Shown in pieces: positions 1-5,663 of a stretch of 5,860 nucleotides of DNA (positions are counted from its first letter, which is position 1; each line of letters opens with the position of its first letter). The stretch covers positions 1 through 5,860 of the forward strand of contig CALEMZ010000118.1 in the NCBI GenBank assembly GCA_937910975.1, in the 5' to 3' direction. Origin of the DNA: an uncultured Pseudorhodobacter sp. (GTDB lineage: Bacteria; Pseudomonadota; Alphaproteobacteria; Rhodobacterales; Rhodobacteraceae). The notes beneath the pieces were generated by a model. The model was given only the letters and a program-made list of their open reading frames with translations, did no database searches and was not told where the DNA came from. The position numbers and the translations under genes are program-made.

Positions 1-51
1 CCCGCGCCTTAACCTTGGAAGGGTCTTATGATACCATTTCACCATACCCGC
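1..51 (-). tRNA. tRNA-Gly (anticodon TCC), 5' part, cut by the window edge
   Basis: Read on the minus strand from 51 downward, the sequence folds as the first two thirds of a tRNA. The acceptor 5' strand GCGGGTA is at 51-45. The D arm is GTGA, loop AATGGTA, then TCAT. The anticodon loop is CTTCCAA with anticodon TCC. A short variable segment and the 5' strand of the T stem, GCGGG, end at position 1. The GCGGGTA acceptor start and TCC anticodon fit glycine tRNA reading GGA/GGG codons. The T loop, 3' acceptor strand and CCA lie outside the window. The anticodon stem looks weak: two C-G pairs, one A-T, one G-T and an A-A mismatch at its base. That leaves a small chance of a tRNA-derived remnant, although the plausible upstream promoter argues for a working gene. 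Confidence 0.85.
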
Positions 52-63
52 TCAGCAAAATAA

Positions 64-92
64 CCCATATTTCACGGTGTTAAGATGGTCAA
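64..92 (-). promoter_or_regulatory. candidate promoter of the tRNA-Gly gene
   Basis: On the minus strand TTGACC (92-87, five of six bases of the -35 consensus, preceded by C as in many alphaproteobacterial stable-RNA promoters) is followed after exactly 17 bases by TATGGG (69-64, a weak -10). Transcription would start near 57, leaving a leader of about six bases before the tRNA at 51, as expected for tRNA genes. A run of T on this strand lies further upstream, at 105-110. Position and spacing are seen directly; activity is inferred. Confidence 0.5.
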
Positions 93-350
93 GTGATGGC
101 CGCAAAAAACTAGATATGCTGGACTCAACCGGGCAGCGAGACCTGTTGCCGCTATAGCCAAAGCTGAAAATGAGTAGATCGGCGATCAGTTCGTCGGGTG
201 GACCAGCGGCACATTAGCCTAACCCTCTTTCCCAAGCAGCACGTAAACCGAACAGCTCGAAACCTCACCGGGGCAAAAGGTATGTCCTATCTGCTGAGAA
301 ACTTGCCGATCGCGAGCGGCATTGGCTTCGACAATGGATAACACGCACAT
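93..350. other. gene-poor stretch with an unrecognised short minus-strand frame
   Basis: I find no intact gene here on either strand; all six frames are broken by frequent stops. The longest minus-strand frame runs from an ATG at 350 to a TAG at 219 (43 codons, starting MCVLSIVEANAARD and including GHTFCPGEV). It begins directly after the TGA that ends the SRAP-like fragment and is in the same frame, so the two together are an open frame with one internal stop. I do not recognise this peptide, and its third codon positions are less GC-rich than in the neighbouring genes. Two small palindromes are visible: GATCGGCGATC at 177-187 and the near-perfect GCCGATCGCGAGCGGC at 305-320. The stretch looks like decayed sequence between a tRNA and an operon end. 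Confidence 0.5.
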
Positions 351-464
351 TCATCGCCTGACGGAAAAACCACGGATCAGGGCAGGTTCAATCTGCTGAC
401 GCAGATTTTGGTGACTTGGCCCCACCTCATCATTGGGATGCGATATCAAGAATCGCCCACACAT
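351..464 (-). pseudogene. possible remnant of an SRAP (YedK/HMCES-like) gene, N-terminal part only
   Basis: A 37-codon minus-strand frame starts at ATG 464 and ends at TGA 353-351. An in-frame TAA lies upstream, and an AGGGG about ten bases before the ATG could be a ribosome binding site. The protein begins MCGRFLISHPNDEV. SRAP-domain proteins characteristically begin MCGRF or MCGRY, with Cys2 as the catalytic residue that cross-links to abasic sites in single-stranded DNA, and related alphaproteobacterial members often continue with an HP-containing stretch. After about residue 14 I see no further SRAP similarity; the rest of the domain (normally about 200 residues or more) is absent in all frames. 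It is therefore best read as a truncated, decayed gene start. The match is short, so chance similarity is possible. Confidence 0.35.
390..409 (+). other. perfect 7-bp hairpin with TGAC loop and short T tail
   Basis: AATCTGC (390-396) and GCAGATT (401-407) form a perfect stem with a four-base TGAC loop, followed on the plus strand by TT so that the last four bases read TTTT. It resembles a weak terminator for plus-strand transcription, but no plus-strand gene precedes it. It lies inside the SRAP-like remnant and may be incidental. Confidence 0.3.
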
Positions 465-517
465 CGCCGCCGCGCCCCTACTGCTTTATCTTTGTCCAAA
501 CACGCAACCACCCCTCG

Positions 518-556
518 AAAAATGCGCAAAGGCCACACAAAGCGTGCGGCCTTTGC
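518..556 (-). terminator. rho-independent terminator after the 5'-nucleotidase gene
   Basis: On the minus strand GCAAAGGCC (556-548) pairs perfectly with GGCCTTTGC (534-526). Three further pairs (GCAC/GTGT region) lie inside after one mismatch, and the loop is five bases. Three bases after the stem comes TTTTT (522-518). The stem begins 34 bases downstream of the phosphatase stop codon, the right place and orientation to end that transcript. A smaller hairpin, CCCTT/AAGGG (567-582), sits between the stop codon and this stem. Confidence 0.8.
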
Positions 557-589
557 CATCAATCTGCCCTTAACAGGAAGGGTGTCAGG

Positions 590-2110
590 TCACTCCCCAA
601 CCTTCTTGATGCGGCCTTCAACGGCGCTGGTCACTTTGCCCATCGTGGCCACATAATCCATCACGTCATTGGCCATCAGATTGCCGTTGCCGCCATTGAT
701 TAGCACGTTGCCACCACCAAGAGCTGCAAACCCATCCCCGCCCGCAAGGATGAAGTCATTGGTCGCAACCTTATAGACTTTATTGGGGTCCAACGGGGCG
801 CCGCCCACCATCGCTTCGGCAATCCGCGAACCGGCCGGGGCTGTTGGATCATAGACAATCGTCACCCCCGAAAGCTGCAAGAACCGGCCCGCGCCTTTTT
901 CGACCTGACTCACACCATTCTCCAAGGCGGCAAGCACCTGACTGCCCGGCAATTCGGTCAGAACAGTGGTGTTGCCAAAGGGCAGTTCCGTTAAAATATC
1001 GCGCCGCGTCAAGGTCTTGCCTGCTTCATAGGTGGTATCGCCACGAATGCCGCCCCCATTGGCCAAGCCAATATCGGCCCCTGTTGCATCGCGAATTGCA
1101 TCGGCAATCAGATTGCCAATTGCTGCTTCCTCGCCCCGCACCACGTTACGGCGCGAATCGAGCACACCTTCGACGCTTCCGATCTCGACATTCAGGCTTT
1201 CATCCAGTTTGGCCTGGAACGCATCCACCATCGCCTGGCTTTCCGGGTCCGGCGTCACCGCCGCCGTATCAATAAAGCGGAACATCGGCGTCCATTTGAC
1301 CGAACGCTTGCCGTCCTTCTCCGTCACATCCACCATCAGATCGAGCGGCGAGAGGAATTTGCCGTCGATCGAGGTCTCCACATAGGCGGTGATCCCATCG
1401 TAAAAGGTGCCATAGCTGTGGTCATCGCCCGACAAGATAACGTCAAATGCCTTGGAGGCGATCAGCAAATCATCGTTGGCCTTGTTGGTCTGCACCACAC
1501 CCACCACCAGATCGGCCCCATCGGCGCGCGCTTGCTTGGCGGCAGCCACGCCCATTTCGACCGTTGGCCCGAACACCAGATCACCCGTCGAGGATACGGT
1601 GGGCGAGGTGTCTTGCGCCACTGGGATCAGCGCCACTTTCAGCCCCGCGACTTCTTTCACCATCACGCCACCCACGCCCGGCAAGGGCGAGCCATCAGCC
1701 TGCGTGATGTTGATTGCGGCCCATGGGTAATTGGACGCCGCGACCTTCTCAAGGAAGTTCTCGGGCCCGAAATCAAACTCATGGTTGCCCGGAACCGCCA
1801 GATCAAATGGCTCCAGATTGGTCAGATCAATCGTGTTTTGCCCCTTGTCGAAGCCCGACAGGATCGAAGGCGACAGCATATCGCCATCAAACACATAGAT
1901 CGTGTTGGGATTCGCCGCGCGCTCTGCCTTGGCAATCGCGTTCAGGCGGGCAAAGCCGCCCCGGCCCTTTTCATCGGCAAAGTTGTAAATATCGCCCACG
2001 CCCAAAAGCGTCAGTTTTATCGTGTCGGCCATAGCCCCGCTCAGTGGCACGGCGATCAAAGCGGTCGCACCCAAAAGCATGGCAGAAAAGCGTTTTGTCA
2101 GGATGTTCAT
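590..2110 (-). CDS. secreted bifunctional metallophosphatase / 5'-nucleotidase
   Basis: This is a 506-residue exported enzyme of the UshA/5'-nucleotidase family, which hydrolyses nucleotides in the periplasm to nucleosides and phosphate. The start at 2110 is chosen because GGGGAG (2123-2118) sits seven bases upstream; the in-frame ATG at 2125 would include this site in the coding region. Residues 1-28 are a signal peptide with a hydrophobic core and a cleavage signal AMA before DTIK. The calcineurin-like phosphatase domain spans about 30-285, with GDIYNF (D40), FDGDM (D77) and GNHEFDFG (N109, H110). The C-terminal nucleotide-binding domain spans about 308-500, with GNLIADA, NGGGIR (351-356), ELPFGN, GRFLQLSG and ILAGGDGF. 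Three family His positions are altered: Y42 in DxH, Q207 in VVQT where VVHT is usual, and D229 in SGDDH where GHDH is usual. The substrate may thus differ from classical UshA. It is a single-gene unit with its own promoter and terminator. Confidence 0.93.
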   Translation of the reverse strand: MNILTKRFSAMLLGATALIAVPLSGAMADTIKLTLLGVGDIYNFADEKGRGGFARLNAIAKAERAANPNTIYVFDGDMLSPSILSGFDKGQNTIDLTNLEPFDLAVPGNHEFDFGPENFLEKVAASNYPWAAINITQADGSPLPGVGGVMVKEVAGLKVALIPVAQDTSPTVSSTGDLVFGPTVEMGVAAAKQARADGADLVVGVVQTNKANDDLLIASKAFDVILSGDDHSYGTFYDGITAYVETSIDGKFLSPLDLMVDVTEKDGKRSVKWTPMFRFIDTAAVTPDPESQAMVDAFQAKLDESLNVEIGSVEGVLDSRRNVVRGEEAAIGNLIADAIRDATGADIGLANGGGIRGDTTYEAGKTLTRRDILTELPFGNTTVLTELPGSQVLAALENGVSQVEKGAGRFLQLSGVTIVYDPTAPAGSRIAEAMVGGAPLDPNKVYKVATNDFILAGGDGFAALGGGNVLINGGNGNLMANDVMDYVATMGKVTSAVEGRIKKVGE

Positions 2111-2117
2111 TTTATAT

Positions 2118-2123
2118 CTCCCC
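2118..2123 (-). promoter_or_regulatory. ribosome binding site that fixes the phosphatase start
   Basis: GGGGAG on the minus strand lies seven bases before the ATG at 2110. It lies within the codons that would follow the alternative ATG at 2125, so the shorter protein with an ideal signal peptide is preferred. Confidence 0.8.
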
Positions 2124-2139
2124 ATCGGTTTATGCGCGC

Positions 2140-2168
2140 ATCATTGCGCCGCAAAGGCGACGAGTCAA
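2140..2168 (-). promoter_or_regulatory. candidate sigma-70 promoter of the phosphatase gene with overlapping palindrome
   Basis: On the minus strand TTGACT (2168-2163, five of six -35 bases) is followed after 17 bases by AATGAT (2145-2140, four of six -10 bases). Initiation near 2133 would give a leader of about 23 bases that contains the ribosome binding site. The inverted repeat CAAAG-GT-CTTTG (2166-2177) overlaps the upstream edge of the -35, and CAAAGG is repeated at 2152-2157 between the two boxes, so a repressor or activator could act here. I do not see a recognisable Pho box. Elements are seen; function is inferred. Confidence 0.45.
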
Positions 2169-2185
2169 AGGTCTTTGCTTTCATA

Positions 2186-2206
2186 GTTCCACAAGATCGT
2201 AGGAAC
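2186..2206. repeat. inverted repeat GTTCC-N11-GGAAC in the divergent intergenic region
   Basis: GTTCC (2186-2190) and GGAAC (2202-2206) are perfect inverted half-sites separated by 11 bases, so their centres lie about one and a half helical turns apart. They lie between the divergent phosphatase and DUF952 genes and could be an operator. It does not match the alphaproteobacterial LexA box, which is a direct GTTC-N7-GTTC repeat. Confidence 0.25.
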
Positions 2207-2248
2207 GTAACGGAAAGCTGCCCATTGACGCAAATATCGGCGCAGTGC

Positions 2249-2629
2249 ATGAACGCGCCCATGCTGATATTCAAAATTTTCCGCCGCCCCGAATGGAACC
2301 ACCTGCGCGATGTTGGCGAAACCGCCGGTGCGCCGATTGATCTGGTCGATGGCTACGTGCATTTTTCCACCGCCGCACAGGTGGCCGAAACCGCTGCGAA
2401 ATACTTCGCGGATCAGTCCGATCTTGTTCTGGTCGCGGTGGATGCTGATGGCCTTGGCCCCGACCTGAAATGGGAAGCTTCGCGCGGGGGCGCACTGTTT
2501 CCGCATCTGTATCGCAAGCTGCGCATGCAAGATGTCGCTTGGGACAAGGCTCTGCCGCTTGGTGCCACAGGCCATATCTTTCCGGAAACCCATATGTTCT
2601 CCGGTACCAAGACAGGACCCGTGGCATGA
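2249..2629 (+). CDS. DUF952 family protein
   Basis: This 126-residue protein is of the DUF952 family (COG3502), whose biochemical role is not established; a distant relation to the ADP-ribosyltransferase fold has been suggested, as far as I recall. The whole length matches the family: an opening LIFKIFRRPEW, the conserved DGYVHFSTAAQ (residues 34-44, with His38 and Ser40 as candidate functional residues), a central DLVLVAVD strand, LKWE (Glu77), FPHLYRKL (84-91) and a closing GHIFP. There is no signal peptide or membrane segment, so it should be cytoplasmic. Start is ATG 2249; an in-frame ATG at 2261 (MLIFKIF) is equally family-like, and neither has a clear Shine-Dalgarno sequence. The open frame extends far upstream, but that part is antisense to the phosphatase and not credible. 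Its stop overlaps the pyrD start as ATGA, suggesting translational coupling and shared transcription. Confidence 0.88.
   Translation: MNAPMLIFKIFRRPEWNHLRDVGETAGAPIDLVDGYVHFSTAAQVAETAAKYFADQSDLVLVAVDADGLGPDLKWEASRGGALFPHLYRKLRMQDVAWDKALPLGATGHIFPETHMFSGTKTGPVA
2614..2629 (+). promoter_or_regulatory. pyrD ribosome binding site and ATGA stop-start overlap
   Basis: AGGA at 2614-2617 lies eight bases before the pyrD ATG (2626-2628), and the TGA of DUF952 occupies 2627-2629. The arrangement decides the pyrD start and suggests reinitiation by ribosomes finishing DUF952. Confidence 0.75.
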
Positions 2630-3684
2630 ATTTAGCCGAGCGCGCCGCCCTTGCAGCCCTGCACTGCCTTGACCCGGAGCGCGCTCATAGCCTTTCGCTT
2701 GCCGCGCTGCGGATGGGCCTTGCGCCGACACCGGGGCCCTATAGCACCTCGCGCCTGACAAGCACGCTTGCGGGCATGGTGCTGCCAAACCCCGTCGGCC
2801 TCGCTGCGGGCTTTGACAAGAACGCCGAGGCCTTGCCGGCATTGATGGCCGCAGGCTTTGGCTGGCTGGAGGTGGGGGCCGCCACCCCGTTGCCGCAACC
2901 CGGCAATCCCAAACCGCGCCTGTTCCGGCTGACCGAGGACGTCGCCGCAATCAACCGCTTCGGTTTTAACAATCAGGGCATGGAGGCCATCGCCCCGCGC
3001 CTTGCCGCACGGCCCAAAGGCGTTCCGGTGGGGCTCAACCTTGGGGCCAACAAAACCTCCACCGACCGCGCAGCCGATTTTGCCCGGGTGCTGGCCCATT
3101 GCGGCTCGCATGTGGACTTTGCCACCGTCAACGTCTCCTCGCCCAACACCGAGAAGCTGCGCGACCTGCAAGGTGCTGCCGCGCTGACGAGCCTTCTTGC
3201 CGGTGTAATGGAGGCCCGCGCCGCCCTACCCAAACCAATTCCGATTTTTCTGAAAATCTCGCCGGATCTGACCCCGGATGAACTGGCCCAAATCGCCGAA
3301 GTCGCACTGGCCTGTGGCCTTTCTGGTATCATCGCCACCAATACCACGCTTGCGCGCGACGGGCTGCAAAGCCCGTATAAAACGCAGGCTGGTGGCCTCT
3401 CCGGTGCGCCGCTGTTTGAAAAATCTACCCGCGTTCTGGCTCAGCTCTCCAAGCTGACCAATGGCAAAATTCCCCTGATCGGCGTCGGCGGCATCAGCAC
3501 GCCTGAGCAGGCCTATGCCAAAATCCGCGCCGGGGCATCCGCCGTACAGATCTACACCGCCATGGTCTACCACGGCCTAAGCCTTGCATCAGACATCGCA
3601 CGCGGCGTTCATGACCTGCTTGAGCGTGACGGCTACACAAATCTGACCGAGGCTATTGGTACCCAGCGCGCCGTCTGGCTCTGA
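2626..3684 (+). CDS. pyrD: quinone-dependent dihydroorotate dehydrogenase (class 2)
   Basis: PyrD oxidises dihydroorotate to orotate with FMN and passes the electrons to quinone at the inner membrane, the fourth step of UMP synthesis. The 352-residue length and an N-terminal amphipathic helical extension (about 1-40) mark class 2 enzymes. The FMN/orotate barrel follows: AAGFDKN (60-66, Lys65), NPKPRLFRL (94-102), INRFGFNN (109-116), GLNLGANK (136-143), NVSSPNT (169-175, with Ser172 as the expected catalytic base), FLKISPD (208-214), TNTT (238-241), GGLSG (256-260), GVGGI (286-290) and QIYTAMVY (308-315). The usual TPRPQPG motif reads TPLPQPG (87-93). Start ATG 2626 overlaps the DUF952 stop by four bases and has AGGA (2614-2617) eight bases upstream; longer in-frame starts would overlap DUF952 heavily. 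All key residues are present, so the enzyme should be active. Confidence 0.97.
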   Translation: MNLAERAALAALHCLDPERAHSLSLAALRMGLAPTPGPYSTSRLTSTLAGMVLPNPVGLAAGFDKNAEALPALMAAGFGWLEVGAATPLPQPGNPKPRLFRLTEDVAAINRFGFNNQGMEAIAPRLAARPKGVPVGLNLGANKTSTDRAADFARVLAHCGSHVDFATVNVSSPNTEKLRDLQGAAALTSLLAGVMEARAALPKPIPIFLKISPDLTPDELAQIAEVALACGLSGIIATNTTLARDGLQSPYKTQAGGLSGAPLFEKSTRVLAQLSKLTNGKIPLIGVGGISTPEQAYAKIRAGASAVQIYTAMVYHGLSLASDIARGVHDLLERDGYTNLTEAIGTQRAVWL

Positions 3685-3703
3685 CGTTCTAACAAGGAAA
3701 ATA

Positions 3704-3719
3704 GGGCGCGCGAGCGCCC
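3704..3719. terminator. probable shared terminator between convergent pyrD and RAM-domain gene
   Basis: GGGCGC and GCGCCC form a perfect 6-bp GC-only stem with loop GCGA, 19 bases after the pyrD stop and 36 bases beyond the stop of the converging gene. On the minus strand the stem is followed by TATTTTCCTTG, a reasonable U tract. On the plus strand it is followed by CTTGCGTTTG, which is poorer. It should therefore work best for the minus-strand gene and may also stop pyrD transcription. Confidence 0.65.
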
Positions 3720-3755
3720 CTTGCGTTTGCGTGAAATAGTCGTGTCAAAGGCCGC

Positions 3756-3992
3756 TCAGAACGCCTTGAAGGTCATCGTCGTCAAGGTCCGCACGATCCC
3801 CGGAATGTCGAACAGGCTTTCCGAGAGGTAATGCCCCACATCCTGCCCCTCCGGGAGATAGATCTTGGCAATCAGATCATACTCGCCAGATGTCGAATAT
3901 AGCTCCGATACCACTTCGCGCGCATATATCGCATCGGCAACCTCATAGGTTTTGCCGGGGGTGCAGCGGAATTGGACGAAAACGGCGGTCAT
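3756..3992 (-). CDS. stand-alone Lrp/AsnC ligand-binding (RAM) domain protein
   Basis: This 78-residue protein consists of a single RAM domain, the effector-binding and oligomerising half of Lrp/AsnC regulators, with no helix-turn-helix. The fold is visible in order: strand TAVFVQFRC, helix TYEVADAIYAR, strand VVSELYSTSG, the family signature SGEYDLIAKIYLP (35-47), helix DVGHYLSESLFDIPGI and strand VRTLTTMTFKAF. Such proteins form ring-like oligomers, may bind amino acids, and may modulate full-length Lrp-type regulators; the specific role is not known. Start at 3992 is chosen because AGGGAG (4004-3999) lies six bases upstream, making the upstream in-frame ATG at 4022 unlikely. It follows the helicase gene on the same strand after 58 bases, so cotranscription is possible, though no functional link is evident. 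Transcription probably ends at the hairpin 3704-3719. Confidence 0.9.
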   Translation of the reverse strand: MTAVFVQFRCTPGKTYEVADAIYAREVVSELYSTSGEYDLIAKIYLPEGQDVGHYLSESLFDIPGIVRTLTTMTFKAF

Positions 3993-3998
3993 GGCAGG

Positions 3999-4004
3999 CT
4001 CCCT
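3999..4004 (-). promoter_or_regulatory. ribosome binding site of the RAM-domain gene
   Basis: AGGGAG on the minus strand, six bases before ATG 3992, fixes the start and rules against the ten-residue longer form from 4022. Confidence 0.8.
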
Positions 4005-4050
4005 ATGCTTTGCCCGAAACATAAGGGCATTGACGGGTGGGGGGGAAGCC

Positions 4051-5574
4051 TTATTCCTCGCTCTGCAATGCCAAAGGCGCGGGCTTCACGGCCAAATCCG
4101 AGACGCCGAGCACGTCCACAGGCCGCCCCAAGCGGTTGCGCACCACCCAAAGCAACCGATCTTGCGCCCGCGTGATCGCAACATAGGCCAAACGCTTCCA
4201 CAGCGGTATCCCCGCCTCTGAACGCCCGGCCTGCGCCGCCGCCCAAAGATCGGGCGCAAACACCTGCACCGTATCCCATTGCGAGCCTTGTGCCTTGTGG
4301 ATCGTCACCGCCGCGCCATGCAAAAACGCCGCCCCCATCCGCGCTGCCGAAGGGATAAATGGCTCTTCCTCGCCCGGCTTTTCGATCTTGATGATACTTG
4401 CCGCCGAAACCTGCGGCTCCTCCGCCCCTACCACATGCAGCCGCGCAAAACCATCGCGGTTGCCCGGCCCCAAATAAATCACCTGCGCACCTTTGATCAG
4501 ACCTCGCGCCTCCAGATCGATCCGTTTCTTACGGTGCTTCACCGGAAGCTCGATTCCGTCGCAAATCAATGGTTCACCGGGGATCAGCTCAAACTCCGGC
4601 GCGCCATGGGCGGCGCGAAAGGCGGTGATCAGGCGAATGCGGGTCGTGTTGCGCCAAACCAAGACCGGGGAGCGCGCCATCAGATCGCTGTCCACTCGCT
4701 GCGCTATTTCAACGCGGGGGTCGCGGGTGGCAGCTTCTTCCACCATCCGCTCAAACCGCTCAAACGTCAGGTCCGGGTCGGCCAATGCATGGGCGAGATC
4801 GAGGATCGGGTTGCCCTCAGCCTGGCGGTGAATACGGCTGAGTTCCAGCCGCCGGGTCGCACCCAGCTTGTCAAACACCATCTCGCCCGATTGCCCCACC
4901 GGGGCCAATTGCGCCGGATCGCCAAACAGCACAAGCGTCGGAAATATCTCACGTAGATCATCAAATTGACGCTGATCGAGCATCGAGGATTCGTCCACGA
5001 AGCCCACATCCAGCGGCTCCTCGCGCCGCTTCCAGCCCTTGATGAAATCAGAACCGCGCAACCCCGCCGCAGCCAAGGCACCGGGGATAGAGGCCACCGT
5101 GTCATAAAACGCCTTGGCCCGGTCCAGCGCCAACTCACTCAGCCCCTCGACCTTGGGGCGCGGGCCATTGCCCGCCAGCCACTCGGCAATCATCTCATAT
5201 TGTGGGTCGTAAAGCGGCGTATACAATATCCGGTGAATCGTCGTGGCCGGAACCCCACGCAGTCGCAGTACCGAAGCGGCCTTATTCGTGGGGGCCAGAA
5301 CCGCCAAAGTCCGTCGATCCTTTCGCTTCTTGCCCTCATAATCGCCCGAGACCACGTCAACACCCGCTGCGACCATCGCCTTATACAGGCTGGCCAAAAG
5401 CATCGTCTTGCCCGACCCGGCCTTGCCAACAATAGCCATTACAGAGGCCTTACCATCAGACGCAGGCGTCAGGCTGGCTTCGTCCAGATCAATGCCCATG
5501 CCCCGAAGCTGATCGGCAAGCCTGTCCCAGGCTTCCGCCTGATCTTCCGAGAATGTAACGGCCCTGCTGCTCAT
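4051..5574 (-). CDS. superfamily 1B DNA helicase, Dda/RecD-like (AAA family ATPase)
   Basis: A 507-residue ATP-dependent helicase; relatives such as RecD and phage T4 Dda move 5' to 3' on single-stranded DNA. All the main motifs are present: a Q-like TFSEDQAEAW (7-16), Walker A GKAGSGKT (50-57), motif Ia APTNKAA (94-100) with TIHR (112-115), Walker B VDESSMLD (193-200), motif III GDPAQLAPVG (218-227), motif IV LSRIHRQAEGNP (245-256), motif V VTIHKAQGSQWDTV (423-436) and motif VI AYVAITRAQDRLLWV (463-477). The C-terminal part corresponds to the UvrD_C_2 fold. It lacks the extra N-terminal domains of RecD2, and no nuclease domain or RecB/RecC partner is visible, so it is a compact Dda-type enzyme rather than RecBCD subunit RecD. 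A role in replication or repair is inferred. Start ATG 5574 has no strong ribosome binding site, but the N terminus fits. The gene follows the partial gene at 5664 after 89 bases, on the same strand. Confidence 0.92.
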   Translation of the reverse strand: MSSRAVTFSEDQAEAWDRLADQLRGMGIDLDEASLTPASDGKASVMAIVGKAGSGKTMLLASLYKAMVAAGVDVVSGDYEGKKRKDRRTLAVLAPTNKAASVLRLRGVPATTIHRILYTPLYDPQYEMIAEWLAGNGPRPKVEGLSELALDRAKAFYDTVASIPGALAAAGLRGSDFIKGWKRREEPLDVGFVDESSMLDQRQFDDLREIFPTLVLFGDPAQLAPVGQSGEMVFDKLGATRRLELSRIHRQAEGNPILDLAHALADPDLTFERFERMVEEAATRDPRVEIAQRVDSDLMARSPVLVWRNTTRIRLITAFRAAHGAPEFELIPGEPLICDGIELPVKHRKKRIDLEARGLIKGAQVIYLGPGNRDGFARLHVVGAEEPQVSAASIIKIEKPGEEEPFIPSAARMGAAFLHGAAVTIHKAQGSQWDTVQVFAPDLWAAAQAGRSEAGIPLWKRLAYVAITRAQDRLLWVVRNRLGRPVDVLGVSDLAVKPAPLALQSEE

Positions 5575-5663
5575 CGCGCGACCATAGCCAAGCAGTCGCG
5601 GTTAGACCAGCGATGGCCACGTGTTTTCAGCCCGTTTTGGCAGTAAAATCAGCACGCCCGGCG

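Noticed and set aside
408..703. Plus-strand open frames of 82 and 95 codons
   Set aside because: They run through the phosphatase terminator and the antisense of its C terminus, with no ribosome binding site and no domain similarity.
1418..2248. Long plus-strand open frame continuous with DUF952
   Set aside because: It is antisense to the phosphatase, its translation is rich in His/Arg and unlike any family, and DUF952 homology begins only at 2249-2261.
2225..2253. TTGACG as a -35 element for the DUF952-pyrD operon
   Set aside because: A -10 at normal spacing would fall on the DUF952 start codon and the bases there do not match; no convincing plus-strand promoter was found.
2165..3573. Several minus-strand open frames of 77-261 codons across DUF952 and pyrD
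   Set aside because: They are shadows of two clear genes on the other strand, with compositions typical of antisense high-GC frames and no recognisable domains.
4039..4045. Run of seven G between the helicase and the RAM-domain gene
   Set aside because: It is intergenic and short; without reads showing length variation, phase variation cannot be claimed.
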